Of a stretch of 10,768 nucleotides of DNA, positions 1 through 6,174 are shown piece by piece. Location of the stretch: assembly GCA_919901895.1 (NCBI GenBank), contig CAKKQI010000056.1, forward strand, positions 1 to 10,768, given 5' to 3'. The position numbers were made by a program, and so were the translations under genes. The stretch's first letter is position 1. Each line of letters opens with the position of its first letter. Origin of the DNA: Candidatus Brocadiaceae bacterium (lineage in GTDB: Bacteria; Planctomycetota; MHYJ01; JACQXL01; CAKKQI01). The notes beneath the pieces are model-generated. The model searched no databases and was not told the DNA's origin. It was given only the letters and a program-made list of their open reading frames with translations.

Positions 1-53
1 AGTTTTTAAAAGCGCTGGCCGAGCAAAACGGCGGCACTTTCGTGAAAAAATGA
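1..53 (+). CDS. C-terminal tail of an upstream gene (partial)
   Basis: Reading from base 3, the frame gives FLKALAEQNGGTFVKK followed by TGA at 51-53. The 'F-x-x-L-A-x-x-N-G-G-x-F-V' pattern is what is often seen at the very C-terminus of von Willebrand factor A-type and similar Rossmann-like domains, where a last helix and strand close the fold. Only 16 residues are visible, so the product cannot be named. Codon choice (GCG, CTG, GCC, GGC, GTG) looks like that of the other coding regions here, and the other two forward frames give less protein-like peptides. No clear terminator follows directly; the downstream 250 bases hold hairpin repeats. Confidence 0.5.
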   Translation, partial: FLKALAEQNGGTFVKK

Positions 54-69
54 AGCGGAGAGTTTAAGA

Positions 70-95
70 GCACGAATAAATTCGTGCCTACAAAT
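70..95 (-). repeat. TTTGTAGGCAC hairpin repeat, copy 1
   Basis: Read on the minus strand, the unit starts ATTTGTAGGCAC (95-84) and runs into a hairpin with arms GCACGAA and TTCGTGC around a 4-nt loop (70-87). Two more copies of the same 12-mer with different hairpin arms follow at 156 and 243, in the opposite orientation. Confidence 0.75.
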
Positions 96-155
96 ATAAC
101 GGGACAATGTTGATCCCGCCTGGGCGAGATAGGGTTCGCCGCTGCGGTGATGGTG

Positions 156-207
156 ATTTGTAGGCACAGTCGCTAATACAGCGACCGTCCGCTGCATTAG
201 CGGACGG
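156..207 (+). repeat. TTTGTAGGCAC hairpin repeat, copy 2, with a second hairpin
   Basis: The 12-mer ATTTGTAGGCAC (156-167) is followed by a hairpin GTCGCT-N5-AGCGAC (169-185). A stronger one, CCGTCCGCT-N5-AGCGGACGG (185-207, 9 bp), overlaps it by one base. TTTT follows at 208-211, so the second hairpin could act as a weak intrinsic terminator for the gene ending at 53. Confidence 0.7.
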
Positions 208-242
208 TTTTAATCCCGCCGTGACGGGAATGAAAAATCAGG

Positions 243-274
243 ATTTGTAGGCACGGTTTTAACCGTGCTGTTTT
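243..274 (+). repeat. TTTGTAGGCAC hairpin repeat, copy 3
   Basis: ATTTGTAGGCAC (243-254) leads into the perfect 8-bp hairpin GCACGGTT-TT-AACCGTGC (251-268), followed by TGTTTT. It ends 35 bases before the protease start codon. The 12-mer overlaps the left arm of the hairpin, as it does in copy 1. It could terminate upstream transcription; a promoter for the protease is not evident between it and the gene. Confidence 0.7.
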
Positions 275-309
275 AACTAAACCAAAAGAAATAATAAAGG
301 AGGAGAAAC

Positions 310-1995
310 ATGAAAAAAATATTAGCGATTCTATTGTTGAGTCTGATACTCGCACCGGTAAAATCAACTAGTTCGGCTTCGCTCACTACAAGCCTGTTAG
401 CCGAAGATTCCGAAAAACAGGCCATCCCCTCTAATAGCAATCTTGATTTTTTTAAAGTCGCCGACCATCTTGATGAAACGTTGAACTTAGAAAACGTCTG
501 GAAATCTATTCCGCCGGAAAAATTAAACGCCAAAATAATTATCGCGGTGCTTGATACCGGCATTGATACCGAAAATAAATATTTTAAAACTTATGACACG
601 CTGGTCAAAGGGGCTGATTTTTTAAGCCCCGCCGCGGCGGGGCAGGCCCAGGACGCCTCGGCCGGCGAAGACGTTACCGACCTGAACGGACACGGGACGA
701 TGGTGGCCGGGGTAATATTTAAAATCTGTCCCTGGGCGAAGATTATGCCGGTGCGGGTGGCTGAGCCGGTCTTCGGCTGGAGCGAACATAAACTTTTAGC
801 CCAAGGCATCATCTGGGCGGCCGACCACAAGGCGCGCATTATCTGTATTCCGATCGGCGGCTGGATGGGCTCGCAAACCTTAAAAGACGCGGTCAAATAT
901 GCCTATGAAAAAAACTGTGTCATCATCGCTTCATCCGGCTCCAGCGCCGGGGCCAACCAGGATTTTTATCCGGCCGGATATTATGATTACGTTATTTCCG
1001 TCACCAGCGCTGATGAGCGGGGAATCATCGCCGAAAACGCCAACCTGACGCCGCAGACGCATCTGGCCGCTCCGGGCGAGGTTTACACGAGCAGTCTTAA
1101 TAATGAATTCGGCTGGCTGAGCGGCAGTTCGGCCGCGACCGCGGTCGTGGCCGGCATGGCCGGGCTAATCCTGACCCAGAACCCCCAATTACCGCCGCAA
1201 CGGGTTAAACAAATTATGAGACAATCAGGCGAACTGATTCCCATAGATAATTTCTACCCGTTTTTTAAGGCAAAATTAGTCAATCCGGCTAAAACTTTTT
1301 CCCTGACCCCGGTTGAAATCAGCGACCGCTCCATCGCAGAACTTTCCTGCTGGCCCAATGAGCCTTTACCTGAACAGTCGGTTTATCTTTTCGCCCGGGT
1401 CGCTAATTGGGGCAATGCGAAACTACCGCCCAGCCGCCTGCAGGTAACTTTAGATAAAAAAGTCGTCTTACATAATAATCAGGATTGGATTCCCGTGCCG
1501 GCCCTTGAGCCGGCTGAAGACTTTGAAATAACTCTCACTGCGCTCAGCCCTAAAGAACCGGGAAAATATCCCATCGCCGCCAGCCTGGAACTCCAGCCCG
1601 GCGAAACTAACATTAATAATAACGTGGTCATTCAGGAAATAGAAGTTATCACCGAACAAATCCGGCAGGTGGAAATCACCGAAATAGAAACCTCTGAAGC
1701 AATGGCTGGTAAAAATGGACTGGATTTTATCCTGACCGTGCAGAATAGAGGCAACATCAATGAAAAAGAAGTAATTATTACCGGTGCGGTGGAAGGCACG
1801 CTGCCGGAACAGGATTTTGAACTCAAGGCCGGTGAAACTAAACAGATAAAATTACCCTGGCAACGAACGAACCCGGGCGGACAGGTTTTCACTTTCACCG
1901 CCGGTTGTTATCTGGATGAAAAAAACGAAAATGGATTCCAGGATGAAGTAACGCTGAATTTCCATTTTGATCCGACCATAACGCTGGTCAGATAG
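310..1995 (+). CDS. Exported subtilisin-like (S8) serine protease with C-terminal beta domains
   Basis: A 561-residue protein with a strong SD (AGGAGG, 299-304) six bases before ATG. Residues 1-23 form a lysine-led hydrophobic signal peptide with likely cleavage near SSA-S. The peptidase domain spans about 75-325: Asp82 in VLDTGID, His128 in NGHGT, and the presumed nucleophile Ser274 in GSSAATAVVAG, which departs from the usual GTSMAxP. At the oxyanion-hole position the usual Asn of 'AAGN' is replaced by Ser211 (ASSGS), so activity may be weak or altered. No long propeptide is evident. Residues about 333-447 and 452-561 look like two immunoglobulin-like CARDB-type beta domains ('VANWGNA', 'VQNRGNINEKEV'), with a DEKNENGFQDE segment (536-546) resembling calcium-binding loops. 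A perfect palindrome (626-643) encodes an extra loop between Asp82 and His128. The likely place of action is outside the cytoplasmic membrane; the substrate is unknown. The gene is monocistronic, 111 bases from the convergent DUF2283 gene. Confidence 0.88.
   Translation: MKKILAILLLSLILAPVKSTSSASLTTSLLAEDSEKQAIPSNSNLDFFKVADHLDETLNLENVWKSIPPEKLNAKIIIAVLDTGIDTENKYFKTYDTLVKGADFLSPAAAGQAQDASAGEDVTDLNGHGTMVAGVIFKICPWAKIMPVRVAEPVFGWSEHKLLAQGIIWAADHKARIICIPIGGWMGSQTLKDAVKYAYEKNCVIIASSGSSAGANQDFYPAGYYDYVISVTSADERGIIAENANLTPQTHLAAPGEVYTSSLNNEFGWLSGSSAATAVVAGMAGLILTQNPQLPPQRVKQIMRQSGELIPIDNFYPFFKAKLVNPAKTFSLTPVEISDRSIAELSCWPNEPLPEQSVYLFARVANWGNAKLPPSRLQVTLDKKVVLHNNQDWIPVPALEPAEDFEITLTALSPKEPGKYPIAASLELQPGETNINNNVVIQEIEVITEQIRQVEITEIETSEAMAGKNGLDFILTVQNRGNINEKEVIITGAVEGTLPEQDFELKAGETKQIKLPWQRTNPGGQVFTFTAGCYLDEKNENGFQDEVTLNFHFDPTITLVR
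626..643. repeat. Perfect 18-bp palindrome inside the protease gene
   Basis: GCCCCGCCG is followed directly by its exact reverse complement CGGCGGGGC. It encodes the stretch S-P-A-A-A-G-Q in the loop between the catalytic Asp and His segments. The same core, CCCCGCC-NN-GGCGGGG, occurs between genes at 6356-6371 with TG instead of GC in the centre, so this is probably an in-gene copy of a dispersed repeat. Confidence 0.65.
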
Positions 1996-2106
1996 TGAAT
2001 ATCATTAAACGGAAAGAAGTTGAAAAAAAGATACCTGAAAAATATTAATCAGATATTCAACTAACCACATTAGCGACATTATTGATACCGCATTATGACA
2101 TCCGAT

Positions 2107-2307
2107 CTAATTCTGGTATTTCACCGGTAACAGATGTTCTAGATTAACCCGCTTGGACGCATCCATGATTTCCACGCCAATAATAATATTATTTTCTCCA
2201 ATATCCAACACGACATCGTCCGTAACACGTTTATTTACTACCGGTTGTTTGCGATCATCTAAACGCAAATAAAGAAGGTCTGTTTTATTATTATACATAA
2301 TATTCAT
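2107..2307 (-). CDS. DUF2283 family protein
   Basis: A 66-residue protein starting at the ATG at 2307 (MNIMYNN). The sequence fits the DUF2283 pattern: an N-terminal strand, then 'D-L-L-Y-L-R-L', a 'V-x-D-D-V-V-L-D-I' strand and 'I-I-I-G-V-E-I-M-D-A-S-K-R' near the end. Members are small beta-rich proteins often encoded next to DUF4258 genes; the pair is suspected to be toxin-antitoxin-like, but the function is not established. A GTG five codons upstream is in frame but lies inside the SD (GGGAGGGG, 2312-2319), so the ATG is the better start. This ATG overlaps the stop of the DUF4258 frame as ATGA, meaning translation was coupled. With the upstream frame now interrupted, this gene probably relies on its own SD. 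Confidence 0.85.
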   Translation of the reverse strand: MNIMYNNKTDLLYLRLDDRKQPVVNKRVTDDVVLDIGENNIIIGVEIMDASKRVNLEHLLPVKYQN

Positions 2308-2573
2308 TTCAACCCCTCCCACTTTCCGTAAAATACATAAACCGTAGCGGTTATGATTACATCTTCTTCTACAATATAAAATACTTCTACTCTTTTCTAC
2401 TCGTAATATTTACCGTTCCTTTGCAGTTTGAAATGATAAACTTTACATTTACCTAACTTTCCGTATTTGGCCGGGACAGGGCTACCGGAATTAACAACAT
2501 CTATTATCTCATTTTCATTAGTGCCACGCTCATCAGCCCGTTCTAATGTGTGTGCATCAATTTGTATTTTCAT
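2304..2573 (-). pseudogene. DUF4258-like gene broken by an in-frame TAG
   Basis: Minus-strand reading from ATG at 2573 gives MKIQIDAHTLERADERGTNE and on to codon 58. Codon 59 is TAG (2399-2397), after which the same frame continues without another stop for 30 codons (KRVEVFYIVEEDVIITATVY, then VFYGKWEGLK) to TGA at 2306-2304. The full 89-position frame matches DUF4258 architecture: an N-terminal 'H-x-L-E-R-x-x-E-R-G' helix, an 'I-I-D-V-V' segment, a 'G-K-Y-Y' strand and a C-terminal 'V-I-I-T-A-T-V-Y' strand. Conservation past the stop and the intact ATGA overlap with the next gene indicate a recent single-base change (CAG or AAG to TAG is the simplest) or a consensus error. If real, the 58-residue fragment lacks the C-terminal strands. 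DUF4258 proteins are sometimes classed as RelE-like toxins; that role is unproven here. Confidence 0.8.
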
Positions 2574-2582
2574 TAATTATAG

Positions 2583-2611
2583 ATTATAACTTTTAACGAT
2601 CCGTTAGTCAA
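2583..2611 (-). promoter_or_regulatory. Near-consensus sigma70 promoter for the DUF4258/DUF2283 pair
   Basis: On the minus strand, TTGACT (2611-2606), a 17-base spacer and a perfect TATAAT (2588-2583). Transcription would start about 2576, only a few bases before the ATG at 2573. No SD can fit in that space, so the DUF4258 transcript is predicted to be leaderless or nearly so. A second TATAAT (2581-2576) lacks a correctly spaced -35. Confidence 0.75.
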
Positions 2612-2625
2612 GGAAAATCTAACCA

Positions 2626-2663
2626 CCGATTACACGGGTTAGAACGGATTACACAGATTAAAT
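2626..2663. repeat. Degenerate 19-bp tandem repeat (GATTACAC)
   Basis: Two adjacent 19-base units (2626-2644 and 2645-2663) agree at 14 positions and share the core GATTACAC. This type of 'CGGATTACACRGATTA' spacer is familiar from intergenic regions of environmental genomes; no function can be read from it. The rest of 2664-2790 is AT-rich and shows nothing definite. Confidence 0.5.
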
Positions 2664-2794
2664 CCTATCAAGTTACATATAATTTCCTATGCGATCAAGG
2701 AAATATTTTCCGGTATTAGATCAAGCTCTTTTAAGTATTGACACACTTTTCTTTCCTTAAAACAGATTTTCACAACGCATTTTTATTTCCTTTA

Positions 2795-2823
2795 TTGACA
2801 AACCGAAAAGAATGTTATAAAAT
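2795..2823 (+). promoter_or_regulatory. Sigma70-type promoter of the sensor kinase operon
   Basis: A perfect -35 TTGACA (2795-2800), a 17-base spacer and TAAAAT (2818-2823). An alternative -10, TATAAA (2816-2821), would have a 15-base spacer. The predicted start lies near 2830 and the leader is about 25 nt, carrying the SD AGAGAGG (2841-2847). This promoter probably drives both the kinase and the activator gene. Confidence 0.65.
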
Positions 2824-2854
2824 AATGTCCTCTTTTTTATAGAGAGGTCATTCT

Positions 2855-4720
2855 GTGCTATCCGAAAAAATCTTACGGAAACTTATCCCCTACCGCATCG
2901 GCCATCAGGTCGGCCTGGTTTTTGGGCTCCTGCTAACCGGGGCGCTTGGTTTCCTGGGATTTTCGTTAATTAACACCAGCCGGCAAGCGGTGATTGATTC
3001 GGTCCTGCGCGATTACGACACGATCGTCAAAGGCGCCTCGCGGGAGTTAGCCACCCACGTTACCCAGCCGCAAGAATTACTCGTGAATACCGCCGCGCTG
3101 CTGGCCAATCTCCCCCAGCATAAACCGGAAACGTTCAAGGCCGTTATCTACCAAACACTCATTAACCAAGCAAACCGGTTTGAACGCATCACCCTGATTA
3201 ATGCGGCCGGCCAGGAAATAATCGCTTCCGACTGGCAAAACCCGCTTAAAGACCGTTCGGTTGAAATAATTTTTCAACAGGTTAAAACAAATCCACAACC
3301 CACCATTTCCCGGGTTTATTTTTCGCCGGAACATTTTCCTTTTATCAGTATTGCGGTCCCGGTCCGCCGGCTGAATGAAGTAACCGGATTCCTGCTCGCC
3401 GAGGTAAAATTGTCCGGACTCTGGGACGTAGTTAACCGGATTAAATTACCGGACGGCGAATCATTCTTAGTAGATGAGGAAGGTTATATGCTGGTGCATA
3501 ATGAAGAGCGCCGGGTATATCGGGCGGAAGATTTGAGCGGCCTGGCCGTGGTGCAGGCGGCCTTGCAGGGACAGAGCGGCAGTAAGGAACAAACGGCCGG
3601 CTCGGAAAATGAGTCAACGAATTCAGCCGGCCCAAAAACCGATTGGCTTTACGCCTATGCACCGGTGCAGCCGTTCGGCTGGGGATTAATCATCCGCCAG
3701 CCGGCCCGGGCCGCCTATGCTTTTTCGGACCGGATGCAGAAGACGGCCTTGATTACGATCGCCCTGGCGATTTTATCCGCCGGCGGGTTGAGCTGGCTCC
3801 TCGCCCGCCGGATTGTTAAACCCATTAATAAAATCGTGACCGCCTCAGAACAGGTGGCCCTCGGTAATCTGGAACAGGAAATAACCTCAAAACGTCAGGA
3901 CGAAATGGGCGGTCTTTTGAGTTCATTTAATGAAATGATTAAAAAGTTACGCCAGGTCCGGCGGCTGGAAAAACTTTCAACCATCGGACTGGCCACTTCT
4001 AAAATAGGACATGAAATCAGAAACCCGCTGGTCGCAATGAAAACCTTTATCCAATTGCTCGGACGGAAACATGAGGACAAAGAATTTATTCATAATTTTA
4101 ATAACATCGTCCCGTCTGAAATGGCCCGGTTGGAAAAGATGGTCAATGAATTAACGGAATTCTCCAAGGCGCCGCAACTGCGCCTGGCCGACTGCGAACC
4201 GGACCGGATTATCCGGAACTCCCTTGATTTATTCCGGGAAGAATTCCAGGAAAAGAAAATTACGGTTTTAACCAATCTGGAAACAAACCACCGTTGCCCC
4301 GATATGCATCGGGACTTCACTTCGTTACGCCTGCGGGCGGATAACGACCGCTTAAAGCAGGTATTGATTAATCTGATTCGCAACGCGCTGGAAGCGATGC
4401 CGGAAGGCGGCCAACTGGAAGTTAATGCCCAGATGAGTAACGGCCGGACCAGTCTTAGTCCGGCTGATTCAAGCCGTAACGACTCCTGCCCCGATATCAT
4501 CGGGACCTGCGTGATTGAAATCAAAGACACCGGCTGCGGGATACCGTCTGAAGCCCAGACGAACCTTTTTGAACCGTTCCAGACTTTCAATAAAAAAGGC
4601 GGACTCGGACTGGGGCTGACCATCTGCAAGGAAATTATCACCCAGCACCGGGGAACGATTGAGGTAGACAGCCGCTTAAACCAAGGCACGACTTTTAAAA
4701 TTACGTTACCGATTGAGTAA
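2855..4720 (+). CDS. Membrane sensor histidine kinase (Cache-HAMP-HisKA-HATPase)
   Basis: A 621-residue kinase starting at GTG, seven bases after AGAGAGG. A transmembrane helix at about 17-39 precedes an extracytoplasmic region (40-295) with the pattern of a double-Cache sensor (Y154-F-S, 'F-L-V-D-E-E-G-Y-M-L-V-H', 'Y-A-P-V...G-W-G-L-I-I-R-Q-P'). A second helix follows at about 297-316, then HAMP (317-370). The H-box is GHEIRNPL with His386 as phospho-acceptor; the N-box is around Asn506/Asn510; G1 is DTGCGIP (558-564); G2 is GGLGLGLTI (582-590). The H-box type is that of NtrB/AtoS/ZraS-like kinases that pair with sigma54 activators, and exactly such a gene follows 20 bases later. Two extra segments in the ATPase domain (about 479-491 and 531-550) coincide with palindromic DNA repeats; all catalytic boxes are intact, so the kinase is probably functional. 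The ligand is unknown. Confidence 0.92.
   Translation: MLSEKILRKLIPYRIGHQVGLVFGLLLTGALGFLGFSLINTSRQAVIDSVLRDYDTIVKGASRELATHVTQPQELLVNTAALLANLPQHKPETFKAVIYQTLINQANRFERITLINAAGQEIIASDWQNPLKDRSVEIIFQQVKTNPQPTISRVYFSPEHFPFISIAVPVRRLNEVTGFLLAEVKLSGLWDVVNRIKLPDGESFLVDEEGYMLVHNEERRVYRAEDLSGLAVVQAALQGQSGSKEQTAGSENESTNSAGPKTDWLYAYAPVQPFGWGLIIRQPARAAYAFSDRMQKTALITIALAILSAGGLSWLLARRIVKPINKIVTASEQVALGNLEQEITSKRQDEMGGLLSSFNEMIKKLRQVRRLEKLSTIGLATSKIGHEIRNPLVAMKTFIQLLGRKHEDKEFIHNFNNIVPSEMARLEKMVNELTEFSKAPQLRLADCEPDRIIRNSLDLFREEFQEKKITVLTNLETNHRCPDMHRDFTSLRLRADNDRLKQVLINLIRNALEAMPEGGQLEVNAQMSNGRTSLSPADSSRNDSCPDIIGTCVIEIKDTGCGIPSEAQTNLFEPFQTFNKKGGLGLGLTICKEIITQHRGTIEVDSRLNQGTTFKITLPIE
4289..4329 (+). repeat. 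In-gene palindromic element A (kinase ATPase domain)
   Basis: The palindrome CCCGAT-ATGC-ATCGGG (4298-4313) lies within about 39 bases coding for residues 479-491, which are extra between 'V-L-T-N-L-E-T-N' and 'L-R-A-D-N-D-R-L-K-Q-V-L'. Eight bases after the palindrome comes TCGTTACG (4322-4329), whose reverse complement lies beside element B. Confidence 0.65.
4443..4504 (-). repeat. In-gene palindromic element B (kinase ATPase domain)
   Basis: A 60-base in-frame segment (4445-4504) codes for residues 531-550, between 'L-E-V-N-A-Q-M-S-N-G' and 'T-C-V-I-E-I-K-D-T-G'. Removing it restores the normal HATPase spacing before the G1 box. It contains two hairpins, GCCGGAC-N8-GTCCGGC (4443-4464) and CCCGAT-ATC-ATCGGG (4490-4504), and CGTAACGA at 4475-4482. 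The last is the reverse complement of TCGTTACG next to element A, at nearly the same distance from the palindrome (7 versus 8 bases). The two elements thus look like copies of one repeat in opposite orientation. Confidence 0.7.
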
Positions 4721-4740
4721 TTTAGAAAGGGGTTAAAAAT

Positions 4741-6174
4741 ATGAAAAATCATAATGATACCGTTGAAAAAAAGGATCATCGTTTTGCGCCCAAGATTCTG
4801 GCGGTGGATGATGAGCCGGGTGTCCTGCAAAGCCTGCGTCTTATTTTTGCGGAAGATTACCAATTCTTTACGGCCCAAAATGCCGCCGAAGCGATGGAAG
4901 TCCTTAATAAACAAAATATTCAACTCATGATTTTAGACATCTGGCTACCTGATATGTCCGGACTAGAATTATTGAAAAAGATAAAACAACGGAATAACTA
5001 TATTGAATGTGTTATCCTGACGGCTAATACCGAACTGGACAGCGGGATAGAGGCGATGAAATCAGGCGCCTATGATTATTTAGTCAAACCGTTTGACGCG
5101 GACCGGCTCGCGCTGGTTGTCCAGAATGCGTTGGAAAGGTCAAAACTCAGAAAAGAAGTTCAGTATTACCGGCTCAGGGATAAAGAAGAATCGCTCCCAA
5201 AAGTTTTGATCGGCAAAAGCCCGTTAATGGAAAAAACTTATGAACTAATCGGACGGGCGGCTACGGTTGACGCCACGGTACTGCTGACGGGCGCAAGCGG
5301 CACCGGTAAAGAACTCGCCGCGCGCGCGATTCATCAACAAAGCGAACGTAAAAACCACCCGTTTATAACCGTGAACTGCGGCGCCATCCCCAAAGATCTG
5401 GTGGAAAGCGAACTTTTCGGACATGAAAAAGGCTCGTTTACCGGCGCTTTATACGGCAAAAACGGTAAATTTGAATACGGACACCATGGAACAGTTTTTC
5501 TTGATGAAATTGGACTCCTGCCGCCCGGCTCTCAGGGAAAAATCCTGCGCGTCCTTCAGGAAAAAACCGTGGAACGGGTCGGCGGAATCCATCAAATATC
5601 GGTTGATGTCCGCATTATCGCCGCCACCAACCTTGACCTGAAACAGGAAATGCAAAAAGGCAACTTCAGGGAAGACCTCTATTACCGGCTTAATATCATT
5701 CCCCTCTCCCTGCCGTCCTTACGGGAACGCAAAAGCGATATCCCGCTCCTGACGGAATATTTCCTGAAAATATATAATACCAAATATAACAAGCAGGTTA
5801 ATGAACTGCCGGCCGATATTATGGAGTATTTCCATAATTACGACTGGCCCGGGAATGTCCGGGAACTGGAAAATATCGTTCAGCGGTTATTGGTTATTTC
5901 AACCGGGAGCGATATTTCGGCAAAACAGTTGCCGCTGGAGATGATTACCGGATGTCATACCAATGAGGCCGGGAAGAAAAGTTGCGTCCTGAAAGAAGCG
6001 GTTGACCGTTTTGAACGAGAGTATATTCAACGGACCTTAAGGAACACCAACAGCCAACGTGAAGCCGCGGAACTGCTCGGTATCCACCGCAATACCCTGC
6101 TTCTGAAAATGAAAGAATTAAAAATAGGTGACAACCTGCCCCAGCCGAATGATCCTTCAGTTGAACAAATTTAA
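4741..6174 (+). CDS. NtrC-family sigma54-dependent response regulator
   Basis: A 477-residue activator, 20 bases after the kinase gene and preceded by AAAGGGG (4726-4732). The receiver domain (about 17-132) has acidic Asp23/Asp24, phospho-acceptor Asp66 (ILDIWLP), Thr94 and Lys116. The AAA+ domain (about 155-390) shows Walker A GASGTGKE (184-191), the sigma54-contact loop as GSFTGA (231-236; the usual form is GAFTGA), Walker B TVFLDE (251-256), 'AATN' (294-297), arginines in 'FREDLYYRLN' and GNVRELEN (371-378). A Fis-type helix-turn-helix lies at about 437-460 (SQREAAELLGIHRNTLLLKM). When phosphorylated, such proteins bind upstream sites and remodel sigma54 RNA polymerase. The neighbouring kinase is the probable phospho-donor. 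Targets may include the sigma54 promoter at 6812, which is inference only. Confidence 0.94.
   Translation: MKNHNDTVEKKDHRFAPKILAVDDEPGVLQSLRLIFAEDYQFFTAQNAAEAMEVLNKQNIQLMILDIWLPDMSGLELLKKIKQRNNYIECVILTANTELDSGIEAMKSGAYDYLVKPFDADRLALVVQNALERSKLRKEVQYYRLRDKEESLPKVLIGKSPLMEKTYELIGRAATVDATVLLTGASGTGKELAARAIHQQSERKNHPFITVNCGAIPKDLVESELFGHEKGSFTGALYGKNGKFEYGHHGTVFLDEIGLLPPGSQGKILRVLQEKTVERVGGIHQISVDVRIIAATNLDLKQEMQKGNFREDLYYRLNIIPLSLPSLRERKSDIPLLTEYFLKIYNTKYNKQVNELPADIMEYFHNYDWPGNVRELENIVQRLLVISTGSDISAKQLPLEMITGCHTNEAGKKSCVLKEAVDRFEREYIQRTLRNTNSQREAAELLGIHRNTLLLKMKELKIGDNLPQPNDPSVEQI

Noticed and set aside
6..197. 63-codon minus-strand frame near the window start
   Set aside because: It is made of the TTTGTAGGCAC repeats and overlaps the tail of the upstream gene; no SD or family resemblance.
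70..268. CRISPR-like array
   Set aside because: Only three copies, in mixed orientation, with uneven spacing and hairpin arms instead of spacers.
2305..2322. GTG start five codons upstream for the DUF2283 gene
   Set aside because: The GTG is part of the SD region itself, and the ATG at 2307 has both proper spacing and the ATGA overlap with the upstream frame.
2397..2399. TAG read as a sense codon (recoded genetic code)
   Set aside because: The protease (1993-1995) and the GYF-receiver gene (9984-9986) end at TAG in the expected places, so genome-wide recoding is unlikely.
2738..2760. Another TTGACA as a kinase promoter
   Set aside because: No acceptable -10 at 16-18 bases; the TTGACA at 2795 with TAAAAT fits much better.
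3595..3632. GGCCGGCT/AGCCGGCC inverted repeat in the kinase sensor domain
   Set aside because: The loop is 22 bases long and Cache-type domains vary in length at this spot, so an inserted element cannot be argued as for elements A-C.
4090..4923. 277-codon open frame on the minus strand
   Set aside because: It lies fully opposite the kinase and activator genes, whose catalytic motifs are clear; the peptide is rich in Arg, Ser and Ile and resembles no family.
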